Source: Epilithonimonas zeae (lineage in GTDB: Bacteria > Bacteroidota > Bacteroidia > Flavobacteriales > Weeksellaceae). Taken from it: a stretch of DNA of 64,000 nt. This document shows positions 24,985 to 32,966 of the stretch, one piece after another. Positions within the stretch are counted from its first letter, which is position 1. Each line of letters begins with the position of its first letter. The notes under the pieces were generated by a model. The model was not told the origin of the DNA, did not search any database, and was given only the letters and a program-made list of their open reading frames with translations. A program made the translations under genes and the position numbers. The stretch is from positions 372,001 to 436,000 of the forward strand of contig NZ_CP075338.1 of assembly GCF_023278365.1 (NCBI RefSeq), read 5' to 3'.

Positions 24985-25575
24985 TTAATTGCCGATAATA
25001 AACCTGTTTCTACAGAACCAAAAGTTCAAGCTGAACCCAAGCCCGAAACGGTAAAATCCGTTTTTGAAGAACCAAAAAAAATTATTCAGAAAGCTTCTGA
25101 ACCCATTGCCAGAAGTTCTTCTAATTCTCAATTCAGCATCAAAGCGGCTTTAGAGAAAAAGGAAGAAGTCAAGAAAGACGAATTTTCAGAAATCAAGGAT
25201 GAAAACCTTCCGTCGAATCATTTTTCTCAGACGGATTTGGACAGAGAATGGGAAATTTTCCTGAAAAACACTTCAAAAACCAACACATTTCTTTACAATG
25301 CCATCAGTAGTTTTAAGATGGAGAAATCTGATGAGAATCTGGTAGTTGTAAAGTATTCTTCAGAATTTGCTAAATCAGAATTTGATAGAGTCAGCCCCGA
25401 GTTTTTTAACCATTTCAGACACAAAGTCAATAATTTTAAATTTGAAATCGACTATCAAACAGACTTAACGATTAAAAAAGAAGTGATGACCAAAAGAAAA
25501 ATCTTCGAAAAGTTTGTTGAGATTAATCCTCTGTTGAAAGATTTGGATGACTTGATGCGATTTGATCTTTCATAA
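24949..25575 (+). CDS. dnaX: DNA polymerase III tau C-terminal part, -1 frame
   Basis: Read in the -1 frame from the A run, this gives an uninterrupted 208-residue extension: FLILAPLLEANLIADNKPVS, a Pro/Lys/Glu-rich linker (KVQAEPKPETVKSVFEEP), and a folded C-terminal domain (DREWEIFLKNTSKTNTFLYN, then LVVVKYSSEFAKSEFDR). That is the usual architecture of tau, where the last domain contacts the polymerase alpha subunit and helicase. No good independent start codon precedes it; a TTG at 25237 lies inside the folded domain. Its stop overlaps the convergent AraC/TPR gene by six bases. Confidence 0.8.
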   Translation, partial: KFLILAPLLEANLIADNKPVSTEPKVQAEPKPETVKSVFEEPKKIIQKASEPIARSSSNSQFSIKAALEKKEEVKKDEFSEIKDENLPSNHFSQTDLDREWEIFLKNTSKTNTFLYNAISSFKMEKSDENLVVVKYSSEFAKSEFDRVSPEFFNHFRHKVNNFKFEIDYQTDLTIKKEVMTKRKIFEKFVEINPLLKDLDDLMRFDLS

Positions 25576-27333
25576 AATAATTTTTTTTGTAGAAGATAGT
25601 ATTGGAAAATTTTTCTTGCTGTCATCAGTATTTTTTGTGATATACTCCTGTCTTTTTTTGATAAATTCTGTTGGTCTCATCCCATTGATTTCCCTGAATA
25701 AATTAGAAAAATTGGTTCTGGACGCAATACCACATTTTTCTGCCAAAGTTTCTATTTTGTAGTTCAGATATACTTTGTCAGTGTATAATTTGTTAGTGAT
25801 ATAATTAATTCTTAGTTCACCAAGATATCTATTGAAATTCATTCCTTTGTGGTCATTAATAACTTGAGAAAGATAGGTCGAGTTGGTTCGTAATTTATGC
25901 GCCAGCTTATTGATTGTTAATCCATTTTCAATATAGCCACATTTGTCTTCAAAGGATTTTAATTTACACAATAGGTTTTCTACCAAGTTTTCGTTTAGAG
26001 GACATTTCTCTGTTTCCTCGTGATGTTCTGGTGATTCTATTTTTATTTTATCCTGAGCTAAAGTATAAATGCTGTTCAAAATTTTATCTTCCAGTATTTT
26101 GTAATTAATTCTGGTTTTTCTTTCATTTTTTTCTTTCATTACCAGAAGTAGCATTAACGTTATTGCTACAGAAGACAATATCCCAACAATCCAAGCTCCA
26201 ACGGAATTTGTATTGTTCAGCTTATCTTGTAAAATTTTCGTATCAAATTTTTTGTGGATTGTAGAAGATAGGTAAGCAAAATCTTTGTTGATAATTCTGT
26301 CGGCTTGTAGAAGTTGTTTGGTGTAATAGAGTTCTTTGTCCGTGTCTTTTTGATCTTTATAATGAAGAATCAGTAATTCGTAATTTTCTCTAAGTTCAGG
26401 GAGTATGAAATTATGTTTTTGAAAAACAGAATCAACTTTTTTGAAATATAAAATCGCTTTAGCTGGATTATCGTTAGCTAAATATGACTTCCCTATGTAG
26501 AAATAATTGACTGTCGCCCATGAAAAATCTTTAATTTTTAAAAGTGGTTTCTGAGATTCTTGTAATGAAGAAATAGCATTTGTGAATTTCTTATTTCGGA
26601 AAGCTTCAATTCCTTTTTCCTTTAGAAAATAACCATACTCCTGCTTGTAATCCGGATTGTTTTGTGTTTGTGATAATCCAATATTGATAAGGGAATTTAG
26701 AGCTTTGTAATTTTTCAGATTTCTTTGGCAGACAATGATTCTGTGCAAAGTATTGTAATAACCTTTTTTGTTATTAAAGATAATATTGGGATGTGCTTTT
26801 TCCTGAATTCCTTTGTAGAAAAATTGATTCGCTTTCTGGAAATGTTCCAGCGCAGAATCGTAGTAACCAAGGTAGCTTTTCACTACACCAAGATGATAAA
26901 GAATTTCATTTTTCAGATATTCATCTTTAGTATTTTCTGAGTATTGATAAGCCTTCAAATATTGATCTAAAGCAGATTTATATTTTTTATAATTGAAATA
27001 ATAAATAATACCTTTTCCCAAAAAAGCGTCGCTTATCAAATCATTATCTTTTGTAGATAAAGCCGATAGAATAGTGCTGTCAGCATACTTCAGTTTATCT
27101 TTTGATGAAGCCGTATAGAAAACAGCATCTTTATAAGCCTGAACCAATTGATAGTTGTTCTTTTCCTTTTTTGAAAGCGATATAGCTTTATTTAGGAATT
27201 GGAATGCACGACTATCATTCTCTGGGAAATATTCATAATTTTTTTTCAGTTCATAAAAATCGCTGAACTGTTTTTGTTGAGAATAGAGACTCTTAAATAT
27301 TAGAAGTATAGTTATGAAATAGATTTTTTTCAT
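25570..27333 (-). CDS. TPR-transmembrane-AraC family regulator
   Basis: The 587-residue protein has a signal peptide or first helix (MKKIYFITILLIFKSLYSQ), about eight TPR helices pairs in the periplasmic part (residues 40-340, for example YYDSALEHFQKANQFF and PAKAILYFKKVDSVFQ), a membrane helix (VGAWIVGILSSVAITLMLLLVM), and a C-terminal AraC-type double helix-turn-helix (LTINKLAHKLRTNSTYLSQVINDHKGMNFNRYL; KIETLAEKCGIASRTNFSNLFREINGMRPTEF). Such one-protein sensors link an outside signal to transcription. It faces the lipoprotein and secreted-protein genes at 27610 and 27993, which are its probable targets. Confidence 0.85.
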   Translation of the reverse strand: MKKIYFITILLIFKSLYSQQKQFSDFYELKKNYEYFPENDSRAFQFLNKAISLSKKEKNNYQLVQAYKDAVFYTASSKDKLKYADSTILSALSTKDNDLISDAFLGKGIIYYFNYKKYKSALDQYLKAYQYSENTKDEYLKNEILYHLGVVKSYLGYYDSALEHFQKANQFFYKGIQEKAHPNIIFNNKKGYYNTLHRIIVCQRNLKNYKALNSLINIGLSQTQNNPDYKQEYGYFLKEKGIEAFRNKKFTNAISSLQESQKPLLKIKDFSWATVNYFYIGKSYLANDNPAKAILYFKKVDSVFQKHNFILPELRENYELLILHYKDQKDTDKELYYTKQLLQADRIINKDFAYLSSTIHKKFDTKILQDKLNNTNSVGAWIVGILSSVAITLMLLLVMKEKNERKTRINYKILEDKILNSIYTLAQDKIKIESPEHHEETEKCPLNENLVENLLCKLKSFEDKCGYIENGLTINKLAHKLRTNSTYLSQVINDHKGMNFNRYLGELRINYITNKLYTDKVYLNYKIETLAEKCGIASRTNFSNLFREINGMRPTEFIKKRQEYITKNTDDSKKNFPILSSTKKIIL

Positions 27334-27497
27334 ACCTCTTCAAATTAGTGGTTAAGTTTTCTGAACTAAAATTAATCAAAATTTATACTAAATCGATTAA
27401 AACAATTGTGAAATATTTAAAAATTAATATGATTGTTGCGAATATGTAATTAATAAGAGAGTATCGTATTGTTAGTGTTAATCATATAAAATATTGT

Positions 27498-27519
27498 GTG
27501 CTTATTTGGAAATAAGCAC
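27498..27519. promoter_or_regulatory. palindromic operator candidate
   Basis: GTGCTTATTT and AAATAAGCAC form perfect ten-base arms around GG. The site lies between the divergent AraC/TPR gene and the 27610 lipoprotein gene, 32 bases upstream of the predicted -10 box, an activator-like position. Confidence 0.5.
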
Positions 27520-27551
27520 CAAGCTTCGTTTTAAAAGCAAAAGATTGTCAA

Positions 27552-27559
27552 TAGATTTG
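27552..27559 (+). promoter_or_regulatory. -10 box upstream of the small lipoprotein gene
   Basis: TAGATTTG fits TAnnTTTG, 50 bases before the ATG at 27610. No good -33 box is seen, as expected for an activator-dependent promoter. Confidence 0.45.
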
Positions 27560-27609
27560 ATGAAAGAATTCTAATAACCGGCCGGGATAACCTTCAAAAT
27601 TTTTTACCA

Positions 27610-27822
27610 ATGAAAAAGTTTATCTCAACTATTTTGACATTAGCAATAGTAACTATTGCACATTCTTGCAGACCGCAAGATGATATTTTAACAGCTAATA
27701 ATGAAATTAGCCAAAATTCGATCTTCAAAAAAAGCAGTGATAGTGTACAGACAGATAGTACCAGCATTCCGCAAAAGCCAGTGGTAGGAGATCCGCCTCC
27801 GAAGAATGGTCATCAATGGTAA
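27610..27822 (+). CDS. small lipoprotein, 70 aa
   Basis: A lipoprotein signal (MKKFISTILTLAIVTIAHSC, lipidated Cys20) is followed by a 50-residue polar, disordered tail rich in Asp, Ser, Gln and Pro and ending VGDPPPKNGHQW. There is no domain. It is the first gene divergent from the AraC/TPR regulator and precedes the secreted C1q-like gene, which suggests that the three belong to one surface-signalling unit. Confidence 0.7.
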   Translation: MKKFISTILTLAIVTIAHSCRPQDDILTANNEISQNSIFKKSSDSVQTDSTSIPQKPVVGDPPPKNGHQW

Positions 27823-27992
27823 CCTCATTGTTTTAATAATGGACAATAATAAAAACTAATAACCGTGGAAACCTACAAAAAACAAAATCATATGTAGAAA
27901 AAGTATTGATAGTGGTGGGATATTATTCTGTAGGTAGTTAAAGAAGCTAAAATTGGTTTATGCTTTCAACAATAATATTTAATACGGGACTC

Positions 27993-28730
27993 ATGGAAAA
28001 ATACTTCAGCTTATTCGTTGTTTTTGTGTTAACGAATATTTTATACGCACAAGTTGGGATTAATACATCTACTCCCAAATCGACCTTGGACATTAATGGA
28101 AATTTGAAAATCCGAACATTACCAGTTATTTCAGTTTATCCAACGAGTGATCAGGTGATTTTAATTTTGGATAAAAATGCTATGACTGGCGATTTCGAGG
28201 TTAAGCAGATTAGCGCAGATATATTGTTTGGTGGTCAGGCTTATTACGCTTCCAAAACTGGATCTTGGTCTTTGTTGAACCTTGCAATAGGTGATTCTTG
28301 GTATAAATTAAATCTTACAGGTACTGCAGACACGAAAATAGGCGACCAATCTCGTTTTACTGATGGAGTATATACAGCTCCACAATCTGGTGTTTATTCT
28401 GTCAACTATGAGATCCAGTTGGCTTCAGGTGTAGATATTGAAGTTTTAGGAGGCAAGAGGATTGGTCTTATAAAAAATAATACTGTTGTTTGGGATGAGA
28501 AACTTTTTGATGCTGTTAGAGTAGCTATTAATGTTCCATTGGTTCTGACACTTACTCTCGCTGCTATTCCTGTCAATTCTACATCACTTAACTCTATGGT
28601 GCATTTAAACGCTGGAGAAACCTTAACATTTGCTCTCAATACGTCAGGCGTTTTACCCATAAATCTGGGGCTTTTGACTACTGCAAAAGTGAATATTAAT
28701 ATCCATAAAATATCAAATCAAACGCAATAA
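27993..28730 (+). CDS. secreted C1q/TNF-like protein
   Basis: After a signal peptide (MEKYFSLFVVFVLTNILYAQ) comes VGINTSTPKSTLDINGNLKI, the N-terminal motif shared by many secreted Bacteroidota adhesin- and phage-tail-like proteins. The C-terminal 130 residues look like a C1q or TNF-type jelly roll: SRFTDGVYTAPQSGVYSVNYEIQL, LGGKRIGLIKNNTVVWDE, VHLNAGETLTFALNTSG. The ATG at 27993 was preferred to 27960 since it gives a clean signal peptide. A binding or matrix role is likely but unproven. Confidence 0.72.
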   Translation: MEKYFSLFVVFVLTNILYAQVGINTSTPKSTLDINGNLKIRTLPVISVYPTSDQVILILDKNAMTGDFEVKQISADILFGGQAYYASKTGSWSLLNLAIGDSWYKLNLTGTADTKIGDQSRFTDGVYTAPQSGVYSVNYEIQLASGVDIEVLGGKRIGLIKNNTVVWDEKLFDAVRVAINVPLVLTLTLAAIPVNSTSLNSMVHLNAGETLTFALNTSGVLPINLGLLTTAKVNINIHKISNQTQ

Positions 28731-28780
28731 TTGTTAAAACAGATTCTAAGTAAGAATCGAATATTAAATTTAAATTTTGT

Positions 28781-28810
28781 AAAAGCAGATTCGTCTGCTT
28801 TTATTTTTTT
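28781..28810 (+). terminator. terminator after the C1q-like gene
   Basis: AAAAGCAGA and TCTGCTTTT enclose a TTCG tetraloop, followed by ATTTTTTT. Confidence 0.85.
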
Positions 28811-28818
28811 ATCTAGAA

Positions 28819-28851
28819 TTGAGCTAAGTTTGATATTAATTTATATATTTG
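28819..28851 (+). promoter_or_regulatory. predicted promoter of the aromatic leader transcript
   Basis: TTG at 28819-28821, a 22-base spacer and TATATTTG at 28844-28851 match the phylum promoter. It lies just after a terminator and 78 bases before the leader ORF, leaving a 5' leader of about 350 bases ahead of the DAHP synthase gene. Confidence 0.5.
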
Positions 28852-28928
28852 TCAAAGATTTCTTCGACACAAGAAGAAAAAATATCAACCAAAACAAGCT
28901 AAAAGTCCTTTAACAAAGGATTTATAAA

Positions 28929-29057
28929 ATGGAATCAAATCAATTTCCATATTTTACAACTTCAAGATCTGTCATTTCTTTTGACAGATTATTTAGTTTT
29001 TTTGGATTTTATTATGGAAATTTCAGAACCTATTACCGATTTTATTGGCTTAGCTAA
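28929..29057 (+). CDS. aromatic-rich leader peptide, 42 aa
   Basis: A short frame with an A-rich initiation site (TATAAAATGG) encodes 42 residues of which 16 are Phe, Tyr or Trp. Residues 22-40 read FSFFGFYYGNFRTYYRFYW, 12 aromatics in 19. It ends at TAA 29055-29057, 153 bases before the gene for DAHP synthase/chorismate mutase, the entry step to Phe, Tyr and Trp. This is the signature of a translational sensor for ribosome-mediated attenuation: scarce charged Phe/Tyr tRNA would stall the ribosome within the aromatic run and alter leader folding. The regulatory role is inferred; the coding bias is directly visible. Confidence 0.75.
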   Translation: MESNQFPYFTTSRSVISFDRLFSFFGFYYGNFRTYYRFYWLS

Positions 29058-29128
29058 CTGAATTTCTTTCTCAAAAAACTCACGGAACAATTTCAAATTC
29101 CGTAACACATTTAAAATTTTTTTAACGG
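28967..29128 (+). promoter_or_regulatory. candidate attenuator structures upstream of DAHP synthase
   Basis: Several pairings can form. ATCTGTCA (28967) pairs with TGACAGAT (28982) inside the leader ORF. GAAATTTCAG within the aromatic codons can pair with CTGAATTTC just past the stop. ACGGAA (29082-29087) pairs with TTCCGT (29098-29103), and that CCGT can instead pair with ACGG (29125-29128), with TTAAAA and TTTTAA between. The last two share bases, so they exclude each other. A T run lies at 29117-29123 and T5 at 29132-29136. Which is terminator and which antiterminator needs folding. Confidence 0.5.
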
Positions 29129-29145
29129 TACTTTTTGAAAAGGAA

Positions 29146-29165
29146 TTATAAATCAAGATTTATAA
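29146..29165. promoter_or_regulatory. 20-bp palindrome before DAHP synthase
   Basis: TTATAAATC and GATTTATAA form perfect nine-base arms around AA, ending 45 bases before the ATG. It could be an operator or an AT-rich hairpin in the leader. Confidence 0.4.
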
Positions 29166-29210
29166 CAGATACACTATTGCATTAATTTAAAATTATATAA
29201 AATTAAAAAT

Positions 29211-30290
29211 ATGAACTTAAACGATTTAAAGAACGATTGGATACAAGACTTCGCAAACCCAATGATTATTGCAGGTCCTTGTAGTGCAGAAAGCGAATCT
29301 CAAATGCTAGAAACAGCTAAAAGACTGAAAGAAAGTGGTGCAGAAATCTCAGCTTTCCGTGCAGGGATTTGGAAGCCAAGAACCAAACCAAACGGTTTCG
29401 AAGGAGTAGGGGTAATCGGTCTTAACTGGCTAAAAAAAGTAAAAGAAGAATTCGGTTTCAAAACGGCAACAGAAGTTGCGAATGCACACCACGTTTTTGC
29501 AGCATTGGAAGCAGATGTAGACATTCTTTGGATTGGAGCGCGTTCTACGGTTAACCCATTCACGGTTCAGGAAATTGCTCAAGCGTTGAGAGGAACCAAC
29601 AAACCAGTTTTGGTAAAAAATCCGGTTAATCCAGATTTGGCGCTTTGGATTGGTGCTTTGGAAAGACTTTTGGGTCAAGGTGTAGAAAATATCGGCGCCA
29701 TCCACAGAGGTTTCTCAACTTACCAAAAAACCAAATACAGAAACATCCCGAACTGGCAAATTGCTTTAGATTTCAAAAATCAATTCCCTAATATTCCTTT
29801 GTTCATAGATCCTTCACACATTTGTGGAAACAGAACTGGTTTGGCAGGCGTTGCGCAGGAAGCTTTCAACGTGGGTTACCAAGGTGCAATTATAGAAAGT
29901 CACTGTGACCCGGATAATGCGTGGAGCGATGCTTCTCAGCAAATCACACCAGAAGTTTTGGCAGAAATGATAAACAATCTTCAGGTTCGTAACTCTGATA
30001 TTTCTGGATATGAAGACGAAATGGGAAAACACAGAACTTTAATCAGTGATATGGATTTCCAATTGATTGAGTTGTTATCTCAAAGAATGAAAATTTCTGA
30101 GAAAATTGGAACATTGAAAAAAGAGAATAACATCGCTATTTTCCAGCCGGAACGTTGGAAAGTAATTACAGAATATGCGACTCAGAAAGCATTTGAAACA
30201 GGTATGTCTCAGGAGTTCATAGAAAAAGTTTTCAAAGCCATCCACGAAGAAAGTATCGAAGTTCAGAATAACATTATGATTGACAGATAA
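29211..30290 (+). CDS. bifunctional DAHP synthase / chorismate mutase type II
   Basis: The first 260 residues form a KDO8P/DAHP-synthase barrel (AroA-beta type): IIAGPCSAES, FRAGIWKPRTKPNGFEG, LWIGARSTVNPF, LVKNPVNPDL, IDPSHICGNR, IESHCDPDNAWSDA. It joins phosphoenolpyruvate and erythrose 4-phosphate, the first step of the shikimate pathway. The C-terminal 95 residues are an AroQ chorismate mutase (DFQLIELLSQRMKISEKIGTLKKENN, QPERWK). The fusion allows the mutase part to sense prephenate. No other aro gene is adjacent. An aromatic-rich leader peptide upstream points to attenuation. Confidence 0.93.
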   Translation: MNLNDLKNDWIQDFANPMIIAGPCSAESESQMLETAKRLKESGAEISAFRAGIWKPRTKPNGFEGVGVIGLNWLKKVKEEFGFKTATEVANAHHVFAALEADVDILWIGARSTVNPFTVQEIAQALRGTNKPVLVKNPVNPDLALWIGALERLLGQGVENIGAIHRGFSTYQKTKYRNIPNWQIALDFKNQFPNIPLFIDPSHICGNRTGLAGVAQEAFNVGYQGAIIESHCDPDNAWSDASQQITPEVLAEMINNLQVRNSDISGYEDEMGKHRTLISDMDFQLIELLSQRMKISEKIGTLKKENNIAIFQPERWKVITEYATQKAFETGMSQEFIEKVFKAIHEESIEVQNNIMIDR

Positions 30291-30299
30291 TAATTATTT

Positions 30300-30434
30300 G
30301 GGCAGCTTAATCCACCTTCCGCTCCCAAACTTAACAGAGTGGTTCGACGAAGTCAATCTTTTTTGCAGACCATTTCAGATTAAGTAGAAATTGAGTACAG
30401 GCAAAAAAGGATTTCCGCTCAAGTCGGGCTGCAC
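30300..30434 (-). repeat. dispersed noncoding element, copy 1
   Basis: Read on the minus strand it opens with GCAGCCCGACTTGAGCGGA (box at 30414-30432) and closes with GAGCGGAAGGTGGATTAAGC then TGCCC (30300-30324). Between them, a T-rich arm (AATCCTTTTTTGC) pairs with an A-rich arm (GCAAAAAAGATT). The ends GCAGC and GCTGC also pair. A second copy of the same design is at 38719-38799. It holds no open frame and follows the DAHP synthase gene. Confidence 0.7.
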
Positions 30435-30462
30435 AAGATTCTCTGTTTTAATACTAGAAATC

Positions 30463-30493
30463 AAAAGAAGCTAAATTATTAGCTTCTTTTTTT
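30463..30493 (+). terminator. terminator of the DAHP synthase transcript
   Basis: AAAAGAAGCTAA and TTAGCTTCTTTT pair around ATTA, followed by more T. Confidence 0.85.
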
Positions 30494-30515
30494 ATTGAGG
30501 CTGATTTTAAATTTC

Positions 30516-30523
30516 TAAATTTG
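30516..30523 (+). promoter_or_regulatory. -10 box of rsgA
   Basis: TAAATTTG covers the in-frame TTG at 30521, which therefore cannot be the start; the TTG at 30545 is 21 bases downstream. Confidence 0.55.
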
Positions 30524-30544
30524 CCAAATACAAAATTCTACTGT

Positions 30545-31471
30545 TTGAAAGGAATCATCATCAAGTCAACCGGAAGCTGGTATCAGGTTTTGGAATCAGA
30601 AACGAAACAAATCTTCGAAGCCAGAATCCGTGGAAAATTCAAATTAATCAAAACACGTCTTACCAATCCGTTAGCGGTAGGAGACGAGGTAGAGTTTTCT
30701 TTGGAACAGGATGACGTCGCCTGGATTACCAAGATTTTCCCAAGAAAAAATTATCTCATCAGAAAATCTGTCAACCTTTCCAAAGAAGCACATATCATAG
30801 CTTCCAATGTTGATATTGCTTGTTTCATTTACACTTTGAAATTTCCTGAAACGTCTTTGGGTTTTCTTGATCGGTTTTTAGCTTGTTGTGAGGCGTACAA
30901 TATTTCCCCATTGATTTTATTCAACAAAATGGATACGCTGAATGATGATGAAAAGGAAATTGTAGAAAATATAGAAGCAATGTATCAAAACATTGGTTAT
31001 GATACTTTAGAAATTTCATCATATTCAAAACTGAATCTTAACCTTCTTGTAGAAAAAATTAGAAATAAAACCTCGGTTTTCTTCGGACATTCCGGTTGTG
31101 GAAAATCAACACTAGTGAATGCAATGCAACCTGATTTACACATCAGAACAGGCGAAATTTCAGAATCTGTACTCAAAGGAAAACATACCACGACATTTGC
31201 CCAGATGCATTTTTGGGATTTCGGAGGTTCAGTAATCGATACTCCAGGCGTTCGAGAATTTGCAATGATAGATGTAGGGAAAGAAGAAATTCAACATTAT
31301 TTTCCTGAGATTTTCCAAAAAGGTAGAGATTGCAAATACCACAATTGTATGCACATCAACGAACCCAAATGTGCGGTTCTTCAAGGCTTGGAAACGGGCG
31401 AAATAGAAGAAACCAGATATTCCACTTATCTCAAATTAATGGAAGAAGCAGAAGAAATGAATCAGAAATAA
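30545..31471 (+). CDS. rsgA: ribosome small subunit biogenesis GTPase RsgA
   Basis: A circularly permuted GTPase that matures the 30S subunit. An OB fold comes first (GIIIKSTGSWYQVLE, RGKFKL, VGDEVEF), then the permuted motifs in the order G4 NKMD (about residues 127-130), G1 GHSGCGKST (181-189), and G3 DTPG. The C-terminal zinc knuckle CKYHNCMHINEPKC is complete. The start is TTG 30545 (LKGIIIKSTGSW), because the -10 box covers the upstream TTG at 30521. Terminators flank the gene, so it is a single-gene unit. Confidence 0.93.
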   Translation: MKGIIIKSTGSWYQVLESETKQIFEARIRGKFKLIKTRLTNPLAVGDEVEFSLEQDDVAWITKIFPRKNYLIRKSVNLSKEAHIIASNVDIACFIYTLKFPETSLGFLDRFLACCEAYNISPLILFNKMDTLNDDEKEIVENIEAMYQNIGYDTLEISSYSKLNLNLLVEKIRNKTSVFFGHSGCGKSTLVNAMQPDLHIRTGEISESVLKGKHTTTFAQMHFWDFGGSVIDTPGVREFAMIDVGKEEIQHYFPEIFQKGRDCKYHNCMHINEPKCAVLQGLETGEIEETRYSTYLKLMEEAEEMNQK

Positions 31472-31472
31472 A

Positions 31473-31502
31473 AAAAATCCTACAAATTATTGTAGGATTT
31501 TT
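31473..31502. terminator. terminator between rsgA and the FadL-type gene
   Basis: AAAAATCCTACAA pairs with TTGTAGGATTTTT around ATTA. It is symmetric and serves both convergent genes. Confidence 0.85.
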
Positions 31503-31523
31503 AGTTTTATGTCAAGTTGGATT

Positions 31524-32936
31524 TTAGAATTTCCAACCAAGCGTGATAAAGAAATTATCTCTCTTGTTTTTCACTTTGGAAACGGCATAAGCCTCACTGT
31601 TGACGTCATATCCACCATTAAAATAACCTGAATTATAATCTACGCTTCCTTGTAAGAAAGGGCTGCTGTATTCAGATGTGACATTTTGGTAAGAAGCATC
31701 TATATAGAAAGCCTGAAAATCGTAACCTAAACCTGCTCCGATTACATTGCGCTTTCCAACAATTAAATTAGAATAAGACTTGTTTGAAGCCGAACCATTA
31801 TCGTTATAACTTAATAAGGATAAATTATCAATATTATTTCCTTGATAAGCGTAACCACCTCTCATTCTAAAACCGGCAATTCTATATTCTGCACCAACTC
31901 TAACTTCAGACGAGTTTTTGTAAGAATCTTTAAAAAAGTCATTCAATTCTTTTTCAGTTCCTGTAACAACATCGTATTTTGGTTTTGTTAGACCTTGAAT
32001 AAAATCGACGTTTAAAGCGAAATTCTTGCTTGGTACAAAAGCAGCACTCAATGATGCTTTCATAGGCGTCGTTAGATTTCTGTCTTCAACGCCAGAGTCA
32101 TCATTTTGACCAAAATTATAGATGTTAAAACCTCTGTCAATGTTCCACCAAGTAGGAGTTTCGATGGCTGCACCAACTCTGAACTGGTTGCTCAATTTGG
32201 CAATCACACCTACATTTGCAGAAAATCCATTCGCTCGTTCTTCATATCCGGTATATTGTTTAGAATACCCAAGAGAAGTTTTATCTAAATCTGAATAGAA
32301 TCCTGCGGTATCATACTGTGTAAAATATGAATTTTGAAAATTCAGTCCGGCACCAAAATATAATCTATTGTCGTAATTACTACCAACAGTAAAACTTGTT
32401 TTTGAGAGATCTCCTGATCTTTCGTAAGAATGACCTAAGAATGTATAATTGATTACTGTATTAGGAACAGAAAAATCATCTATAATTTTAATATTCGAAT
32501 TTCCTGGTGATCTTGAAACATTATCCAAAGACTGCGTTGAATAGTTAATCCCAATATTCACGAACTTCCACTTAGACGCTGTCTGCGTTAGATCAATAGT
32601 CAGTACTCCTCCAGAATTATTCAAATCAGTATTATTGACTTTATAGGCGGAAGATGCACCTGTCAATGATGACGTATTTTTATTATTATTGATTCCTAAA
32701 GTTAGATTAATATCACTTGTAATGAAAACACCAATCCCAGCAGGGTTTACACTCGATGAAGAAATATCTCCACCTAGCGCTCCCATCGAGCCAGCCATTG
32801 CATTGTATTTTGAAGTTCCATTAATGGAGTTATTAGAATAAATATCAATTGTATTCGTAATTACTGAAACATCCTGAGCTTTAAGATAAACCAAAGAGAT
32901 AGGAACACTTAACAGTAAGAAAGTTTTTTTTAGCAT
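31524..32936 (-). CDS. OmpP1/FadL-family outer membrane transporter
   Basis: A signal peptide (MLKKTFLLLSVPISLVYLKAQ) precedes the FadL-like N-terminal hatch (GTSKYNAMAGSMGALGGDISSSSVNPAGIGVF), then 14 or so amphipathic strands and a C-terminal aromatic residue (FFITLGWKF). FadL-type porins pass hydrophobic molecules such as fatty acids through the outer membrane. The NPAG motif is conserved in the family. It follows the Gly/Trp-rich lipoprotein gene by 30 bases, so the two are probably cotranscribed. Confidence 0.87.
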   Translation of the reverse strand: MLKKTFLLLSVPISLVYLKAQDVSVITNTIDIYSNNSINGTSKYNAMAGSMGALGGDISSSSVNPAGIGVFITSDINLTLGINNNKNTSSLTGASSAYKVNNTDLNNSGGVLTIDLTQTASKWKFVNIGINYSTQSLDNVSRSPGNSNIKIIDDFSVPNTVINYTFLGHSYERSGDLSKTSFTVGSNYDNRLYFGAGLNFQNSYFTQYDTAGFYSDLDKTSLGYSKQYTGYEERANGFSANVGVIAKLSNQFRVGAAIETPTWWNIDRGFNIYNFGQNDDSGVEDRNLTTPMKASLSAAFVPSKNFALNVDFIQGLTKPKYDVVTGTEKELNDFFKDSYKNSSEVRVGAEYRIAGFRMRGGYAYQGNNIDNLSLLSYNDNGSASNKSYSNLIVGKRNVIGAGLGYDFQAFYIDASYQNVTSEYSSPFLQGSVDYNSGYFNGGYDVNSEAYAVSKVKNKRDNFFITLGWKF

Positions 32937-32966
32937 TTTTATATGAAATGTTTTTAGAATTTACAA

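Noticed and set aside
28731-28913. 60-residue frame after the C1q-like gene
   Set aside because: It runs through a clear intrinsic terminator (28781-28810) and has no domain.
30300-30434. tRNA or riboswitch
   Set aside because: No cloverleaf or known aptamer pattern; the copy at 38719 shows it is a dispersed element.
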